Shown here in pieces: positions 53,554 through 62,600 of a stretch of DNA of 64,000 nt. The translations under genes were made by a program, and so were the position numbers. The notes under the pieces are model-generated. The model was not told where the DNA came from, did no database searches, and saw only the letters and a program-made list of their open reading frames with translations. Source of the stretch: Fodinibacter sp963707895 (GTDB lineage: Bacteria > Actinomycetota > Actinomycetes > Actinomycetales > Dermatophilaceae); NCBI GenBank assembly GCA_963707895.1, contig CAVPRS010000001.1, positions 176,331-240,330 of the forward strand, read 5' to 3'. How positions within the stretch are numbered: position 1 is the stretch's first letter; the number at the start of each line of letters is the position of its first letter.

Positions 53554-55380
53554 TCAGGAGCTCTCGAGCCGTGCCTTGAGGGTGGCGAGCTCGTCGGCGA
53601 GCTGGGTGGGCAGGGTGTCGCCGAACTTGGCGAACCACTCCTCGATGAGGGGCAGCTCGGCGTCGCGCCACTCGTCGACGTTCACGGCAAGGGCCTTGGC
53701 GACCTGCTCCTCGCTCATGTCGAGTCCGGTGGTGTCGAGGGCCCCCGGGGCGGGCACCAGCCCGACCGGGGTCTCGACGGCCTCGGCGCTGCCGTCGAGG
53801 CGCTCGACGACCCACTTCAGCACCCGGGCGTTGTCGCCGAAACCGGGCCACAGGAACGAGCCGTCCTCGTCGTCGCGGCGGAACCAGTTGACCTGGAAGA
53901 TCTTCGGCAGCTTGGACTCGTCGGCCTGCTTGCCGATCTCGAGCCAGTGGTTGACGTAGTCGCCCGCGTTGTAGCCGATGAAGGGCAGCATCGCCATCGG
54001 GTCGCGGCGCACGACGCCGACCGCACCGGTGGCCGCGGCCGTGGTCTCGGAGGACAGGGTGGCACCGATGAAGACGCCGTGGGCCCAGTCGCGGGACTCG
54101 TAGACCAGCGGCACGGTGGTCTTGCGCCGACCGCCGAACAGGATCGCGTCGATCGGCACACCGTTGGGCTCGTCGTACTCGGCGGCCATCATCGGGCACT
54201 GCTTGGCCGGGGTGCAGAACCGGCTGTTCGGGTGGCTGGACAGCTCGCCGGACTCCGGGGTCCAGTCGCGGCCCTTCCAGTCGGTGAGGTGCGCCGGCTT
54301 GTCCTCGGTCATGCCCTCCCACCAGATGTCACCGTCGTCGGTGAGGGCGACGTTGGTGAAGATCGAGTTGCCCTTCTCCACCGTGCGCATGGCGTTGGGG
54401 TTGGTCCGCTCACCGGTGCCGGGCGCGACCCCGAACAGGCCGAACTCGGGGTTGACGGCATACAGCCGGCCGTCCTGGCCGAAGCGCATCCAGGCGATGT
54501 CGTCGCCGACCATCTCGGCGGTCCAGCCCTCCAAGGTCGGGTCGATCATCGCGAGGTTGGTCTTGCCGCAGGCGCTCGGGAAGGCGCCGGCGATGTAGTG
54601 GATCGAGCCGGTGGGCGAGGTGAGCTTGAGGATGAGCATGTGCTCGGCCATCCAGCCCTCGTCGCGGGCCATCGCCGAGGCGATCCGCAGGGCGTAGCAC
54701 TTCTTGCCGAGGAGGGCGTTGCCGCCGTATCCCGAACCGTAGGACCAGATCTCGCGCGTCTCGGGGAAGTGCGCGATGTACTTGGTCTCGCTGCACGGCC
54801 ACGCGACGTCGGCCCGCCCGTCGGTGAGGGGGAAGCCCACCGAGTGCAGGCCCTTGACGAAGCCGGCGTCCTGCTCCTCGATGGCGCTCAGCACTGCGGT
54901 GCCGATGCGGGCCATGATCTTCATCGAGACCACGACGTAGGCGGAGTCGGTGACCTCGACGCCGTACATGGGCACGTCGGCCTCGATGTGGCCCATCACG
55001 AACGGGATGACGTACATCGTGCGACCGGTCATGCACCCCGCGTAGAGGTCGCCCATGATCGCCTTCATCTCGGCCGGCGACTTCCAGTTGTTCGTGAAGC
55101 CGGCGTCCTTCTCGTCATCGGAGCAGATGAAGGTGCGGTCCTCGACGCGCGCCACGTCGGTGGGGTCCGAGGCCGCGTGGAAGCTGTTCGGCTTGCTGTC
55201 CGGGTTCAGGCGGGTGAAGGTGCCGCCCTGGACCAGCTCCGTGGTCAGCTGGTCCCACTCCGCGTCCGACCCGTCGACCCAGTGGATCGAGGCCGGGGTG
55301 GTGAGGGCAGCGACCTCGTCGACCCAGGCCTGCAGGCCTGCGTGACTCGTGCCCGTCCTGTGGTCCGCCTGGGTGGTCAT
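53554..55380 (-). CDS. pckG: phosphoenolpyruvate carboxykinase (GTP)
   Basis: A 608-residue gluconeogenic enzyme converting oxaloacetate and GTP to PEP, CO2 and GDP with Mn2+. The kinase P-loop is FPSACGKTNLAMI (about residues 272-284) with the GTP-type hyper-reactive Cys. The metal-binding region is ETREIWSYGSGYGGNALLGKKC, with nucleotide-site residues in FGGRRKTTVPLVYES and WFRRDDEDGSFLWPGFGDN. Full length and all motifs intact. The ATG has ggaagga upstream. Monocistronic. Confidence 0.97.
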   Translation of the reverse strand: MTTQADHRTGTSHAGLQAWVDEVAALTTPASIHWVDGSDAEWDQLTTELVQGGTFTRLNPDSKPNSFHAASDPTDVARVEDRTFICSDDEKDAGFTNNWKSPAEMKAIMGDLYAGCMTGRTMYVIPFVMGHIEADVPMYGVEVTDSAYVVVSMKIMARIGTAVLSAIEEQDAGFVKGLHSVGFPLTDGRADVAWPCSETKYIAHFPETREIWSYGSGYGGNALLGKKCYALRIASAMARDEGWMAEHMLILKLTSPTGSIHYIAGAFPSACGKTNLAMIDPTLEGWTAEMVGDDIAWMRFGQDGRLYAVNPEFGLFGVAPGTGERTNPNAMRTVEKGNSIFTNVALTDDGDIWWEGMTEDKPAHLTDWKGRDWTPESGELSSHPNSRFCTPAKQCPMMAAEYDEPNGVPIDAILFGGRRKTTVPLVYESRDWAHGVFIGATLSSETTAAATGAVGVVRRDPMAMLPFIGYNAGDYVNHWLEIGKQADESKLPKIFQVNWFRRDDEDGSFLWPGFGDNARVLKWVVERLDGSAEAVETPVGLVPAPGALDTTGLDMSEEQVAKALAVNVDEWRDAELPLIEEWFAKFGDTLPTQLADELATLKARLESS

Positions 55381-55738
55381 GGTGGTCCTTCCGCCGGTCT
55401 GACGTTGGTCGGCCACCGACCGTGGGAGCTGAGGAGACCGCTTGTGACGGTGGCTCGGCGCCCGCCGCTGGGAGCCTCGCCCCCACCGTAGGCCCGTGTA
55501 CTGAGGGGTAGCCACCGTGGAAGCGCTTGCGCCTTATGAGGCTCCTCACAAGGGCGGGTCGGCACTGTAAGAACTTGCAGGAAGCCCGTAAGCGCTGGTC
55601 ATCGGTGCGCAGGAGGTTGCAGTCGGATGCGGTCCAGCGGCACCCGCGCCCGCCGTTCGCCGGCCGGTGGCGCGATTTCTCGCGACGTCACGGCTCCGGT
55701 AGGCTGCTCTCTCGTTGCGCGCGAGCGTGACGAGCACT
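55381..55738. other. pckG upstream region and tRNA-Arg promoter
   Basis: No gene seen. The AT-richer part (55545-55615) should contain the minus-strand pckG promoter. TAGGCT at 55700-55705 lies upstream of tRNA-Arg and is its probable -10. Confidence 0.5.
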
Positions 55739-55811
55739 GCGCCCGTAGCTCAACGGATAGAGCATCTGACTACGGATCAGAAGGTTAGGGGTTCGAATCC
55801 CTTCGGGCGCG
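55739..55811 (+). tRNA. tRNA-Arg (anticodon ACG)
   Basis: Acceptor GCGCCCG/CGGGCGC, anticodon stem TCTGA/TCAGA with loop CTACGGA, T loop TTCGAAT. CCA not encoded. It marks the border between conserved housekeeping DNA and the scrap region to the right. Confidence 0.95.
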
Positions 55812-56330
55812 CTCTGTGTTGAGACAGACGACGGGCCCCCGGCCAGCGGAAACGCTGTCGGGGGCTTACTCGTGTCCGGCATCCGGATCGCGCCGAGGTG
55901 CGTCGGGCCCGAGTCGGGTCCTGGGGGTGTCGCGGCCCGAGACGGCTGGGAACAGGGGTCAGAAGGTGGGGACGACGGGCCGACCGGGAAACGGGTCCGC
56001 CGCCGGGGCTTCGGTCATTGGCCGAAGCCAGACCAGCACCGGGAGAACGAGGTCGCCGTGGAACGGTGACCCGGCGCAGGCGGGGTGGCTCGCCGAGGGC
56101 ACCGACCGGTCATCCGGGATCGTGGGGGATCCGTCCTCACTCGTCGATGGCGCTCAGGTCCTGGCCGCGGCAGGGCGACTCGGCTCGTTTGCGCATGTCG
56201 ATGCGGGTTCGGTCGCGCGATCGGGGGCGTTCTGCGGGGCGTGGCGCGGCCGCACCGGTCATCGCCTCTCGGTGCGCCGACCTCCCACCAGTTGATGGCC
56301 GGGTCGTCGCGGATCAACGACGCTGCAGGT
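55812..56330. other. gene-poor DNA behind tRNA-Arg
   Basis: 519 bases without a supportable gene. A minus-strand stretch near 56270-56317 (I-R-D-D-P-A-I-N-W-W-E-V) reads like a fragment of protein but has no continuation. I regard the region as debris. Confidence 0.5.
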
Positions 56331-56519
56331 CTACCGACGCAGGTTGCAGAACTTCCACAGTTCCTTGGCCGCCCGCGAGTACTGGAACAAGACCTGGTCG
56401 ACGTCGAACGCGTTCAGCTCGCCGGCGCGGTACCGATCGATCGCGTCACCGACGCGGGCCACAAGGTCGGCCTGCTGAGCCTCGTGGTACTCGGCGACCC
56501 GCGCGCGTGCAGCCTGTCG
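56331..56519 (-). pseudogene. 3' fragment of an actinobacterial hypothetical gene
   Basis: A minus-strand open stretch of about 62 codons ends at TAG (56333-56331) and reads RVAEYHEAQQADLVARVGDA ... FDVDQVLFQYSRAAKELWKF. The last segment resembles a widespread actinobacterial small protein (VDxVLFQYSRAAKELWKFC). It has no start codon: upstream it meets a stop at the point where the antitoxin remnant begins. So it is the tail of a gene cut at about 56520. Confidence 0.6.
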
Positions 56520-56520
56520 C

Positions 56521-56742
56521 TACGCCGAGGTACTCGACGGCGTCGCCAACGACCGCGAGGAAGTCATCATCACCCGGGCCGGGCACGACCCGGTGGTCAT
56601 CGTCTCCCTCGAGGACTACGAGTCACTGCGCGAGACGGCCTACCTGATGCGCTCGCCGACCAACGCGCGTCGCCTGCTGGATGCCATGGAGCGCCTCGAG
56701 GCCGGCCACGGCGAGCCACACGACATGATCGACGCCGACTGA
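56521..56742 (+). pseudogene. yefM: YefM/Phd-type antitoxin lacking its N-terminus
   Basis: From 56521 the frame reads YAEVLDGVANDREEVIITRA, then GHDPVVIVSLEDYESLRET, NARRLLDAMERLEAGHGE and MIDAD, clear YefM sequence running into the toxin gene. The first ~14 residues (initiator and DNA-contacting TYSEARA-type segment) are missing, and the frame upstream is foreign sequence with a TGA at 56476 and no start codon. The nearest in-frame GTG (in DPVVIV) would give only the toxin-binding C-terminal part. Hence a truncated antitoxin; whether a short neutralising peptide is made is open. Confidence 0.75.
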
Positions 56743-56743
56743 C

Positions 56744-57001
56744 GTGCTCCTCGTCTGGGACGAGAACGCCTGGCAGGACTACCTCTGGTGGCACACCCAG
56801 GACCACCGAGTCCTCAAGCGGATCAACCTGCTGCTGACCGACATCCAGCGCAACGGCAACGAGGGCATCGGAAAGCCCGAGGCGCTCAAGCACGACTTCG
56901 CCGGCTACTGGTCCCGGCGCATCACTGATGAGCACCGCCTCCTGTACAAGCTGGCGGACCAAGAGATCCGGATCGCCGCCTGCCGGTACCACTACGGCTG
57001 A
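56744..57001 (+). CDS. yoeB: YoeB-type mRNA endonuclease toxin
   Basis: An 85-residue RelE-superfamily toxin that cleaves mRNA on the ribosome. Alignment by eye to Escherichia coli YoeB shows the family core: LVWDENAWQDYLWW, GKPEALKHDFAGYWSRRIT, DEHRLLYKL and the C-terminal ACRYHYG. The catalytic Glu (KPEALKH), Arg (SRRITDEHR) and the terminal His-Tyr are all present. The GTG follows the antitoxin stop by one base. The toxin looks intact while its antitoxin is truncated. Confidence 0.88.
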   Translation: MLLVWDENAWQDYLWWHTQDHRVLKRINLLLTDIQRNGNEGIGKPEALKHDFAGYWSRRITDEHRLLYKLADQEIRIAACRYHYG

Positions 57002-57089
57002 GGCCGCCCGACGACGCAACAAGCCAAGTGCACTATTCGCGGCATGTCCGGTTGATGCTTGCCTGCAGGGCATGATGACCGCAGGGGGT

Positions 57090-57494
57090 CTAGGTGGGGT
57101 GCGGGCGGTCGACGAGCGCGACCAGCTTCCTCGGGGCCAGGACGCAGTATGACTCGACGACGAGCTCGGCGACCTCGTCCCAGTCGGTGGCCTCGTCGAG
57201 CGTGAGACCCATCGCGTCGCGGCCCCAGCCCAGGATGTGGAAGGGCGGGCCCGCGTGCCGCAGCGCCTCAAGCTCCTCGCCCGCGGCGCGGAAGGTCATG
57301 ACCACATGGGCCCCGTCGACGGGGTCGTCGACCCCGAGGACGTGCGCGAAGGTCCGCGTTCGCACCCGCCACCGGGTGCCGACCCAAGCGTGCTCCTCGT
57401 AGGCGTCCGGGAGGGCGAGGCACAGTCGGCGGAGGCGCCGCTCGACGTCGGCGGGGACGTCGTCGGTGAGGCGGCGGACGGGCGCGGCGGCCAT
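57090..57494 (-). CDS. MmcQ/YjbR family protein
   Basis: A 134-residue protein of the YjbR fold (double-wing DNA-binding-like). Typical features are LCLALPDAYEEHAWVGTRWRV near residue 27 and, toward the C-terminus, GWGRDAMGLTLDEATDWDEVAELVVESY followed by APRKLV. Function in actinobacteria is unknown. The ATG starts MAAAPVRRL. Its codon use is like the core genome, so it could be an original resident of the region. Confidence 0.8.
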   Translation of the reverse strand: MAAAPVRRLTDDVPADVERRLRRLCLALPDAYEEHAWVGTRWRVRTRTFAHVLGVDDPVDGAHVVMTFRAAGEELEALRHAGPPFHILGWGRDAMGLTLDEATDWDEVAELVVESYCVLAPRKLVALVDRPHPT

Positions 57495-57614
57495 CGGCGC
57501 AGGCTACGCCGCCCCACCGACGGCCGGGTCGGACCTCGGGGCCGGCAAACGCGGCGCCATCCATTGGCACACCGATCGCGGCGTGAGAGGACGTCACGCG
57601 TGGCCCTCATCTGC

Positions 57615-58013
57615 TCATCGGATGAGGCAGAAGGGGTGCCCGACCGGGTCCAGGTAGACGCGGAACCCGCCGTCCTCGGCGGGTTGGTGCTCGTGAACGC
57701 GCGCGCCGAGAGCAAGGACGTGGGGTTCGGCGGCGTCAAGGTCACCGACGCTGAAATCCAGGTGGAATTGCTGCGGGTGCGCCCCGCCTGGCCAGGTCGG
57801 AGCCACCCAGTCATCGATCCGCTGGAAGGCAAGGGTGGTCCTGCCGCCGGGGTTGTCAGGGCTGACCCCACCTCCGGGGGGCGTGAGGGTGGCGAACGCT
57901 TCATCGGCACCGTCCTCGACAGGCCAGCCCAGAAGGCGCGAGTAGAACTGCGCCAACTGCATGGCGTCGGGGCAGTCCACGACGACCAGGTCCAATTTGG
58001 GAGTGAGGTCCAT
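57615..58013 (-). CDS. VOC (glyoxalase/bleomycin resistance) family protein
   Basis: A 132-residue protein with two beta-alpha-beta-beta-beta modules: KLDLVVVDCPDAMQLAQFYSRLLGW at the N-terminus and HLDFSVGDLDAAEPHVLALGA in the second half, ending VYLDPVGHPFCLIR. The metal-ligand-type His (QFHLDF) and the C-terminal DPxGHPFCL are as in the actinobacterial VOC proteins. The substrate is unknown. Confidence 0.88.
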   Translation of the reverse strand: MDLTPKLDLVVVDCPDAMQLAQFYSRLLGWPVEDGADEAFATLTPPGGGVSPDNPGGRTTLAFQRIDDWVAPTWPGGAHPQQFHLDFSVGDLDAAEPHVLALGARVHEHQPAEDGGFRVYLDPVGHPFCLIR

Positions 58014-58100
58014 GGATCGAGGCTAGAAGCCAAGGACAGCGATCCGGGCTTTCCGCTCTTCAGTCCGATCTGCGGCATGTCCGGACGGTTCTGGAGGGCC

Positions 58101-58472
58101 CTATCGCGGCGGGGGCAGCGGCTCGAAGTTCGCGGGTCGATCCCGTTGGGATCGGCGACGGGTCTGCGCCAGTGGTCGTGCCGCTCCTTCAAAGAGAGCG
58201 ATAGCCGCGAGCGCGTGCACATGATTGTGCGTGATGCGCTGTCCGCTCATTGGAAGCGGGTAGGACGGGTCCTCGTACCAGGCTGAGATGTTCTCGACGT
58301 CGTGAAGTTCGGCGTCTGTCATTTCAATGGCTCGAGCGGCGAGTTCGTCTTCGCCGTAGTCCCAGAGGGCGGCGGCCACCTGGCTCTTCGAGGTGTGTAC
58401 CTGGAAGTTGGGCTTGCCGCGCAGGAGCTTCTTGAGCTCGGCGCGCGCCCCACGTCGCGCCATGAACTTCAT
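58101..58472 (-). CDS. hypothetical protein
   Basis: A 123-residue protein that I do not recognise. Basic helical N-terminus (MARRGARAELKKLLRGK), then an acidic helical middle (AAALWDYGEDELAARAIEMTDAELHDV), a segment with Tyr/Pro (WYEDPSYPLPMSGQRITHNHVHALAAIALFEGAAR) and a basic tail. The HNHVHALAAIALFEG segment looks conserved and may be functional. It could start at the second Met (58463). No signal peptide. Confidence 0.55.
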   Translation of the reverse strand: MKFMARRGARAELKKLLRGKPNFQVHTSKSQVAAALWDYGEDELAARAIEMTDAELHDVENISAWYEDPSYPLPMSGQRITHNHVHALAAIALFEGAARPLAQTRRRSQRDRPANFEPLPPPR

Positions 58473-58529
58473 GGGCTCACGCTATGGGTGTCTGCGCACA
58501 ACTCAACCACTCGCGGCATGAGCGGCCGA

Positions 58530-58799
58530 TCAACTCTGCCCGCCATTGGGCTGGCCCAGCACTTCGCTCAGCCACTTCACCTGTCCCTGTGCCGCTGCCA
58601 GGGCTGTCTCGAACGTGGGATAGACCTGCACCGAGTAGTAGGTGAGCGGCGTCCATGCGCCCATGTCTTCGACGTCGCGACGAAACTCCTCGTATCCGAA
58701 GCTGCCGTCAGGTCGTTCGAAGATGTCGACGCAACGGTCCCGCGTCGGGGTCGAGGGACTGGCCACGACTCGCCATGATGGGTCCAATCTCGATGACAC
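58530..58799 (-). CDS. hypothetical protein
   Basis: An 89-residue (GTG) or 85-residue (TTG at 58787) protein. Sequence DPSWRVVASPSTPTRDRCVD, IFERPDGSFGYEEFRRDVED, WTPLTYYSVQVYPTFETALA, with an acidic C-terminal helix (QGQVKWLSEVLGQ). It has a single-domain alpha/beta look, but I do not know the family. The start is uncertain. Confidence 0.5.
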   Translation of the reverse strand: MSSRLDPSWRVVASPSTPTRDRCVDIFERPDGSFGYEEFRRDVEDMGAWTPLTYYSVQVYPTFETALAAAQGQVKWLSEVLGQPNGGQS

Positions 58800-58889
58800 A
58801 CCAGAAGCGTATGCACCTGCGGTCCATCGTTGAGCACCGACCGCAGACAAACCCGGAGCGGCATGTGCGAGCATCTGGAGGTGCTAGAC

Positions 58890-59423
58890 GTGACCGTCGA
58901 TGAACTCATCGCGCGGTACCGCACAGCCCTGGTGTCCATGGACAGCATGAGCCTCGAGCAGGACCGCGGGGCGCGGAACTGGAACCCCAGAGTTCACGAG
59001 GTTCAGCGTGCCCAATTGGCACTTCGTGAGACCGCTGAGGGCCGAGCCGCCATCACCTCGCTCATCGACGATGCAGTGCCCACCGTTGCCCGGTGGGCCG
59101 CCGCCCACGCTCTCTTCTGGGACGAGGCGAGGGCTCGAACGCGCCTTGACGCTGAGCGATCAGCCGGACAACTCGACGCGGCCACGACTCTCCCGAACGA
59201 CCGGCGCCCCGTGGTCATCCGAACCCGACACGTACAGGTCACGCAGCGTGAAGGTGCCGTTGGTTCGACGCATGATCTCCTTCAGGTACGCCACCAGCGC
59301 GCCTGGTCCCTGGAAGTCCCTGGCCGTCCGCGAGCTCCCGGACAGGTGCCAGGTCACGTCTTCATGAATGCTGGTTGCCAGCGTTTCAAGGTCGCCGGAT
59401 CGAAGGCATCGGCGGCACGCTGA
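58890..59423 (+). CDS. DUF2019-like protein, 3' end replaced
   Basis: From the GTG (behind ctggagg) it reads TVDELIARYRTALVSMDSMS, then ARNWNPRVHEVQRAQLALRE, AITSLIDDAVPTVARWAAAHALFW and DEARARTRLDAERSAG. This is the HEAT-like helical layout of DUF2019 proteins. After about 59165 the frame merely runs antisense through the NTF2-like remnant until a stop at 59423, so the natural C-terminus (about 20-30 residues) is lost. The start and N-terminal ~90 residues are sound; the tail is not. Confidence 0.55.
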   Translation: MTVDELIARYRTALVSMDSMSLEQDRGARNWNPRVHEVQRAQLALRETAEGRAAITSLIDDAVPTVARWAAAHALFWDEARARTRLDAERSAGQLDAATTLPNDRRPVVIRTRHVQVTQREGAVGSTHDLLQVRHQRAWSLEVPGRPRAPGQVPGHVFMNAGCQRFKVAGSKASAAR

Positions 59424-59440
59424 TAGGTAACAGCGTTGGG
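59160..59440 (-). pseudogene. SnoaL/NTF2-like protein fragment
   Basis: The minus-strand frame reads RSGDLETLATSIHEDVTWHL, then SGSSRTARDFQGPGALVAYL, KEIMRRTNGTFTLRDLYVSG and SDDHGAPVVRESRGRVE, typical of small NTF2-like proteins. It is cut at 59160 before the family's usual C-terminal strands and helix, and its N-terminal ~20 residues are scrambled. It meets the DUF2019 remnant tail-to-tail at about 59165. Confidence 0.6.
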
Positions 59441-59631
59441 GTGCGCGGAGCTGAGGGTCCCCCGTTGACCTCGGCGGACTCGCCAATCGCACGTTCTGCT
59501 CGACCACTCCCATGCCAGCCCGCAACGGGGCACGGATCAGCGGGACTGGCTTGTCGCGCTGAGTTCTCCGGTAGCGTCTGTGTAGAACCCTCGGTGGAGC
59601 TGCATCGACCAGGATTGAGGGGATACGGCAG

Positions 59632-62600
59632 GTGCATGGCGAATGCTCGGCCTGTGGCGCGTCGGTGCGTGCAGGAGCGAAGTTCTGCCCTGAATGTGGT
59701 GCCGTGATCGGAGCGCGGGTCTGTTCATCCTGCGGAACGCCCTCGGAGCGTGGCAGGTTCTGCGACGAGTGCGGGACGCCGCTGCCCGACGTCGCCTCGC
59801 GAGTCGCGCCCGCAGCGGCGCCTCCTGCTGCGCCGGTCGCGGAGCGGCGGGTGACGTCGGTGCTGTTCGGAGACCTCGTGGGGTTCACGCCGTTGTCGGA
59901 GTTCAAGGACTCCGAGGAGGTCCGCGAGCTCTTGTCTGCCTACTTCGACCGGTGCCGGGTCATCGTGGGGCGCTATGGCGGGGTGGTGGAGAAGTTCATC
60001 GGCGACGCGGTGATGGCGGTGTGGGGAGTGCCGGTCGCCCACGAGGACGACGCCGAACGCGCGGTTCGGGCCGGCCTGGAGCTAGTGGCCGCCATCGCGG
60101 CGATGGGTGAAGAGGTCGGGACGCCGGGGCTCGCGATGCGGGTCGGGATCGTGACCGGTGAGGTCGCAGTCACGCTTGGGGCCACGGCCGAGGGCATGGT
60201 CGCTGGTGATGCTGTGAACACCGCGGCCCGGGTCCAGTCGGCGGCCGAGCCCGGCCGTGTCTGGGCCGACGAGGCGACGAGGTTACTCGCGAGTGCCGCG
60301 ATCACCTTCACCGACACCGGCGAGCACGAGCTGAAGGGCAAGGCTGCGCCGGTACGGCTGTGGGCCGCCGGGAGCGTCGTCGCCGACGTCGGTGGTGGAC
60401 AGCGGGTCGACGGGCTGGAGGCGCCGTTCACGGGCCGGGACGCAGACCTGCGGCTGGTCAAGGAGCTGTTCCATGGAACCGAGGAGACGCATCGGCCTCG
60501 ACTGGTGGTCCTCGACGGCGAGGCCGGGGTGGGCAAGTCCCGGTTGGCCTGGGAGTTCGAGAAGTACGTCGACGGGCTGGCGGCCACCATCCGGTGGCAC
60601 CGGGGCCGGTGTCTGTCCTACGGCGACGGGGTCGCGTTCTGGGCACTCGCCGAGGCGCTGCGCACTCGGTTCGGGCTGCTTGAGGCCGACACTGGCGACG
60701 TCGTGGCGGAGCGGCTGGACGCCGGACTGGCCGAGCTGGTCCCCAGCGTCGCCGACCGGGACTGGCTGCGCCCTCGGCTCGCCGTTCTGCTGGGCGCCCG
60801 CGGTACCGGCGCCTTCGCCCGTGAGGACCTGTTCACGGCCTGGACGGCCTTCCTCGAGTACCTCGCGGAGGGCCAGAGCGCCGTGGTGCTCGTGATCGAC
60901 GACGCACAGCACGCTGACGACTCGCTGCTGGACTTCCTCGACCACCTGCTGGCCACCGCGCAGGCGCCCGTCTTCGTTTTGGCCCTGGCCCGGCCCGAAC
61001 TCCTGAGCCATCGCCCGGCACTGGGTGGTCGGCGGGCGACCGTGGTGCGCTTGGACCCGCTCGACGACGTGGCCATGGCCCGTCTGGTCGACGGGCTCGT
61101 CGCCGGCCTGCCCGACGCTTCCCGTCAAGCTCTCGTGACACGTGCCGACGGGATCCCGCTTTATGCGGTGGAGACCGTTCGCGCCCTGGTCGACCGCGAC
61201 CTGGTGATTCCCCACGAGGGACAGTACGTTCCCGCAGACACCTCCACCCTCGACCTGGATGCGATCGGCGCCCCGGCGTCGTTGCAGGCGCTGGTCGCTG
61301 CCCGGCTCGACTCGCTGGCGCCCGAGGAGAAGGCTCTCGTGACAGGTGCCAGTGTCCTAGGAGCGTCGTTCACGGTCGACGGGTTGGTGGCTCTGGGCGC
61401 CGACCCGCAGCAGGTCCAGAGCCTCTTGGACTCGCTGCGGCGCAAGGAGATCGTGACCCTGCAGACCGACCGCTTCAGCGCCGAGCGCGGCCAGTACCGG
61501 TTCGTGCAGTCGGTGGTCCGACAGGTCGCCTACGCCACCCAGTCTCGCCGCGACCGCACGACCCGCCACCTCGCAGCCGCCGAGCACCTGGCGGCCCTGC
61601 CCGACCCTGGTGACGACTTCGCTGTGGTGATCGCCCGTCACCTCCTCGACGCCGTCGAGTGGGCGCCGGACCACGGCCCCGACAGCGGGGTGCTGGCCGC
61701 GCGCGCGTGCACCTACCTCGAACGAGCCGCCGCCCGCGCCCGCCGGGTCGGCGCCCCCGGTGAGGCCCAACGCCTCCTCGAGGTGGCCCTGGACTCCATT
61801 CAGGGCGACGCCGACCGCGCGCGACTGCACCTGAGCGCCTCCGAGGTGGCCGACGACGCCGGGCACGCGGCCGAGGCGCAAGCGCATGGCGAAGCCGCGC
61901 TCGACCTCTTCGACCGGGTGCACGACCCCATCGACGCAGCACGCGCGGCGGCAGCAGTCGCCTGGGCCATGTGGGGCAACCACGCGGCCGCAGTCGCCAT
62001 CGCCGAACCACGGTGGCAGGCACTCGAGGGCATGGCCGGAGGGGAGCTCGCCCGGTTCGAGCTGGCTCGCGGCCTGGCCGCGGCGCACGCAGGTCTTGGG
62101 AACCTCCAGGTACAGATCCAGTACGCCGGCCAGATGGTCACCCTGGCCGAGGCGCTGGACGACCCGGTGGCCTTGGCGACCGCACTGGGCTCGCTCGGGA
62201 CGGCGTACCTCGCCGCGGGGGCCAACCGCGCCGGCATCATCCTGCTCGAGGCATCAGCAGCGCTCGCACTTGAGCGTGATCTCCCCTTTCCCCTGGCCCG
62301 GGCCACGAACAACCTGAGTGCGTTCCAGAACAGCCGCGACCTGACGTCCGCCCTCCGGTACGCCGACCAGTCCTATGAAGTGGCCCGCCGAGCAGGTCTG
62401 CAGATCTATCTGGAGGTCGCCGTGATCAACAAGGCGGTCGGGTTGTGGTGCTCGGGCCGCTTCTCGGAGGTCGCCCTGCTCCTGGCGGAGGGGTTGCAGG
62501 GCAATGACATCCAGACGCGGATCGCGTGGAGAACCCTCGAGGTCTGGCTCGCTGAGGCTCAGGGTCGACCTCTTCCGCATCGTATCGAGAGCAGCGACGA

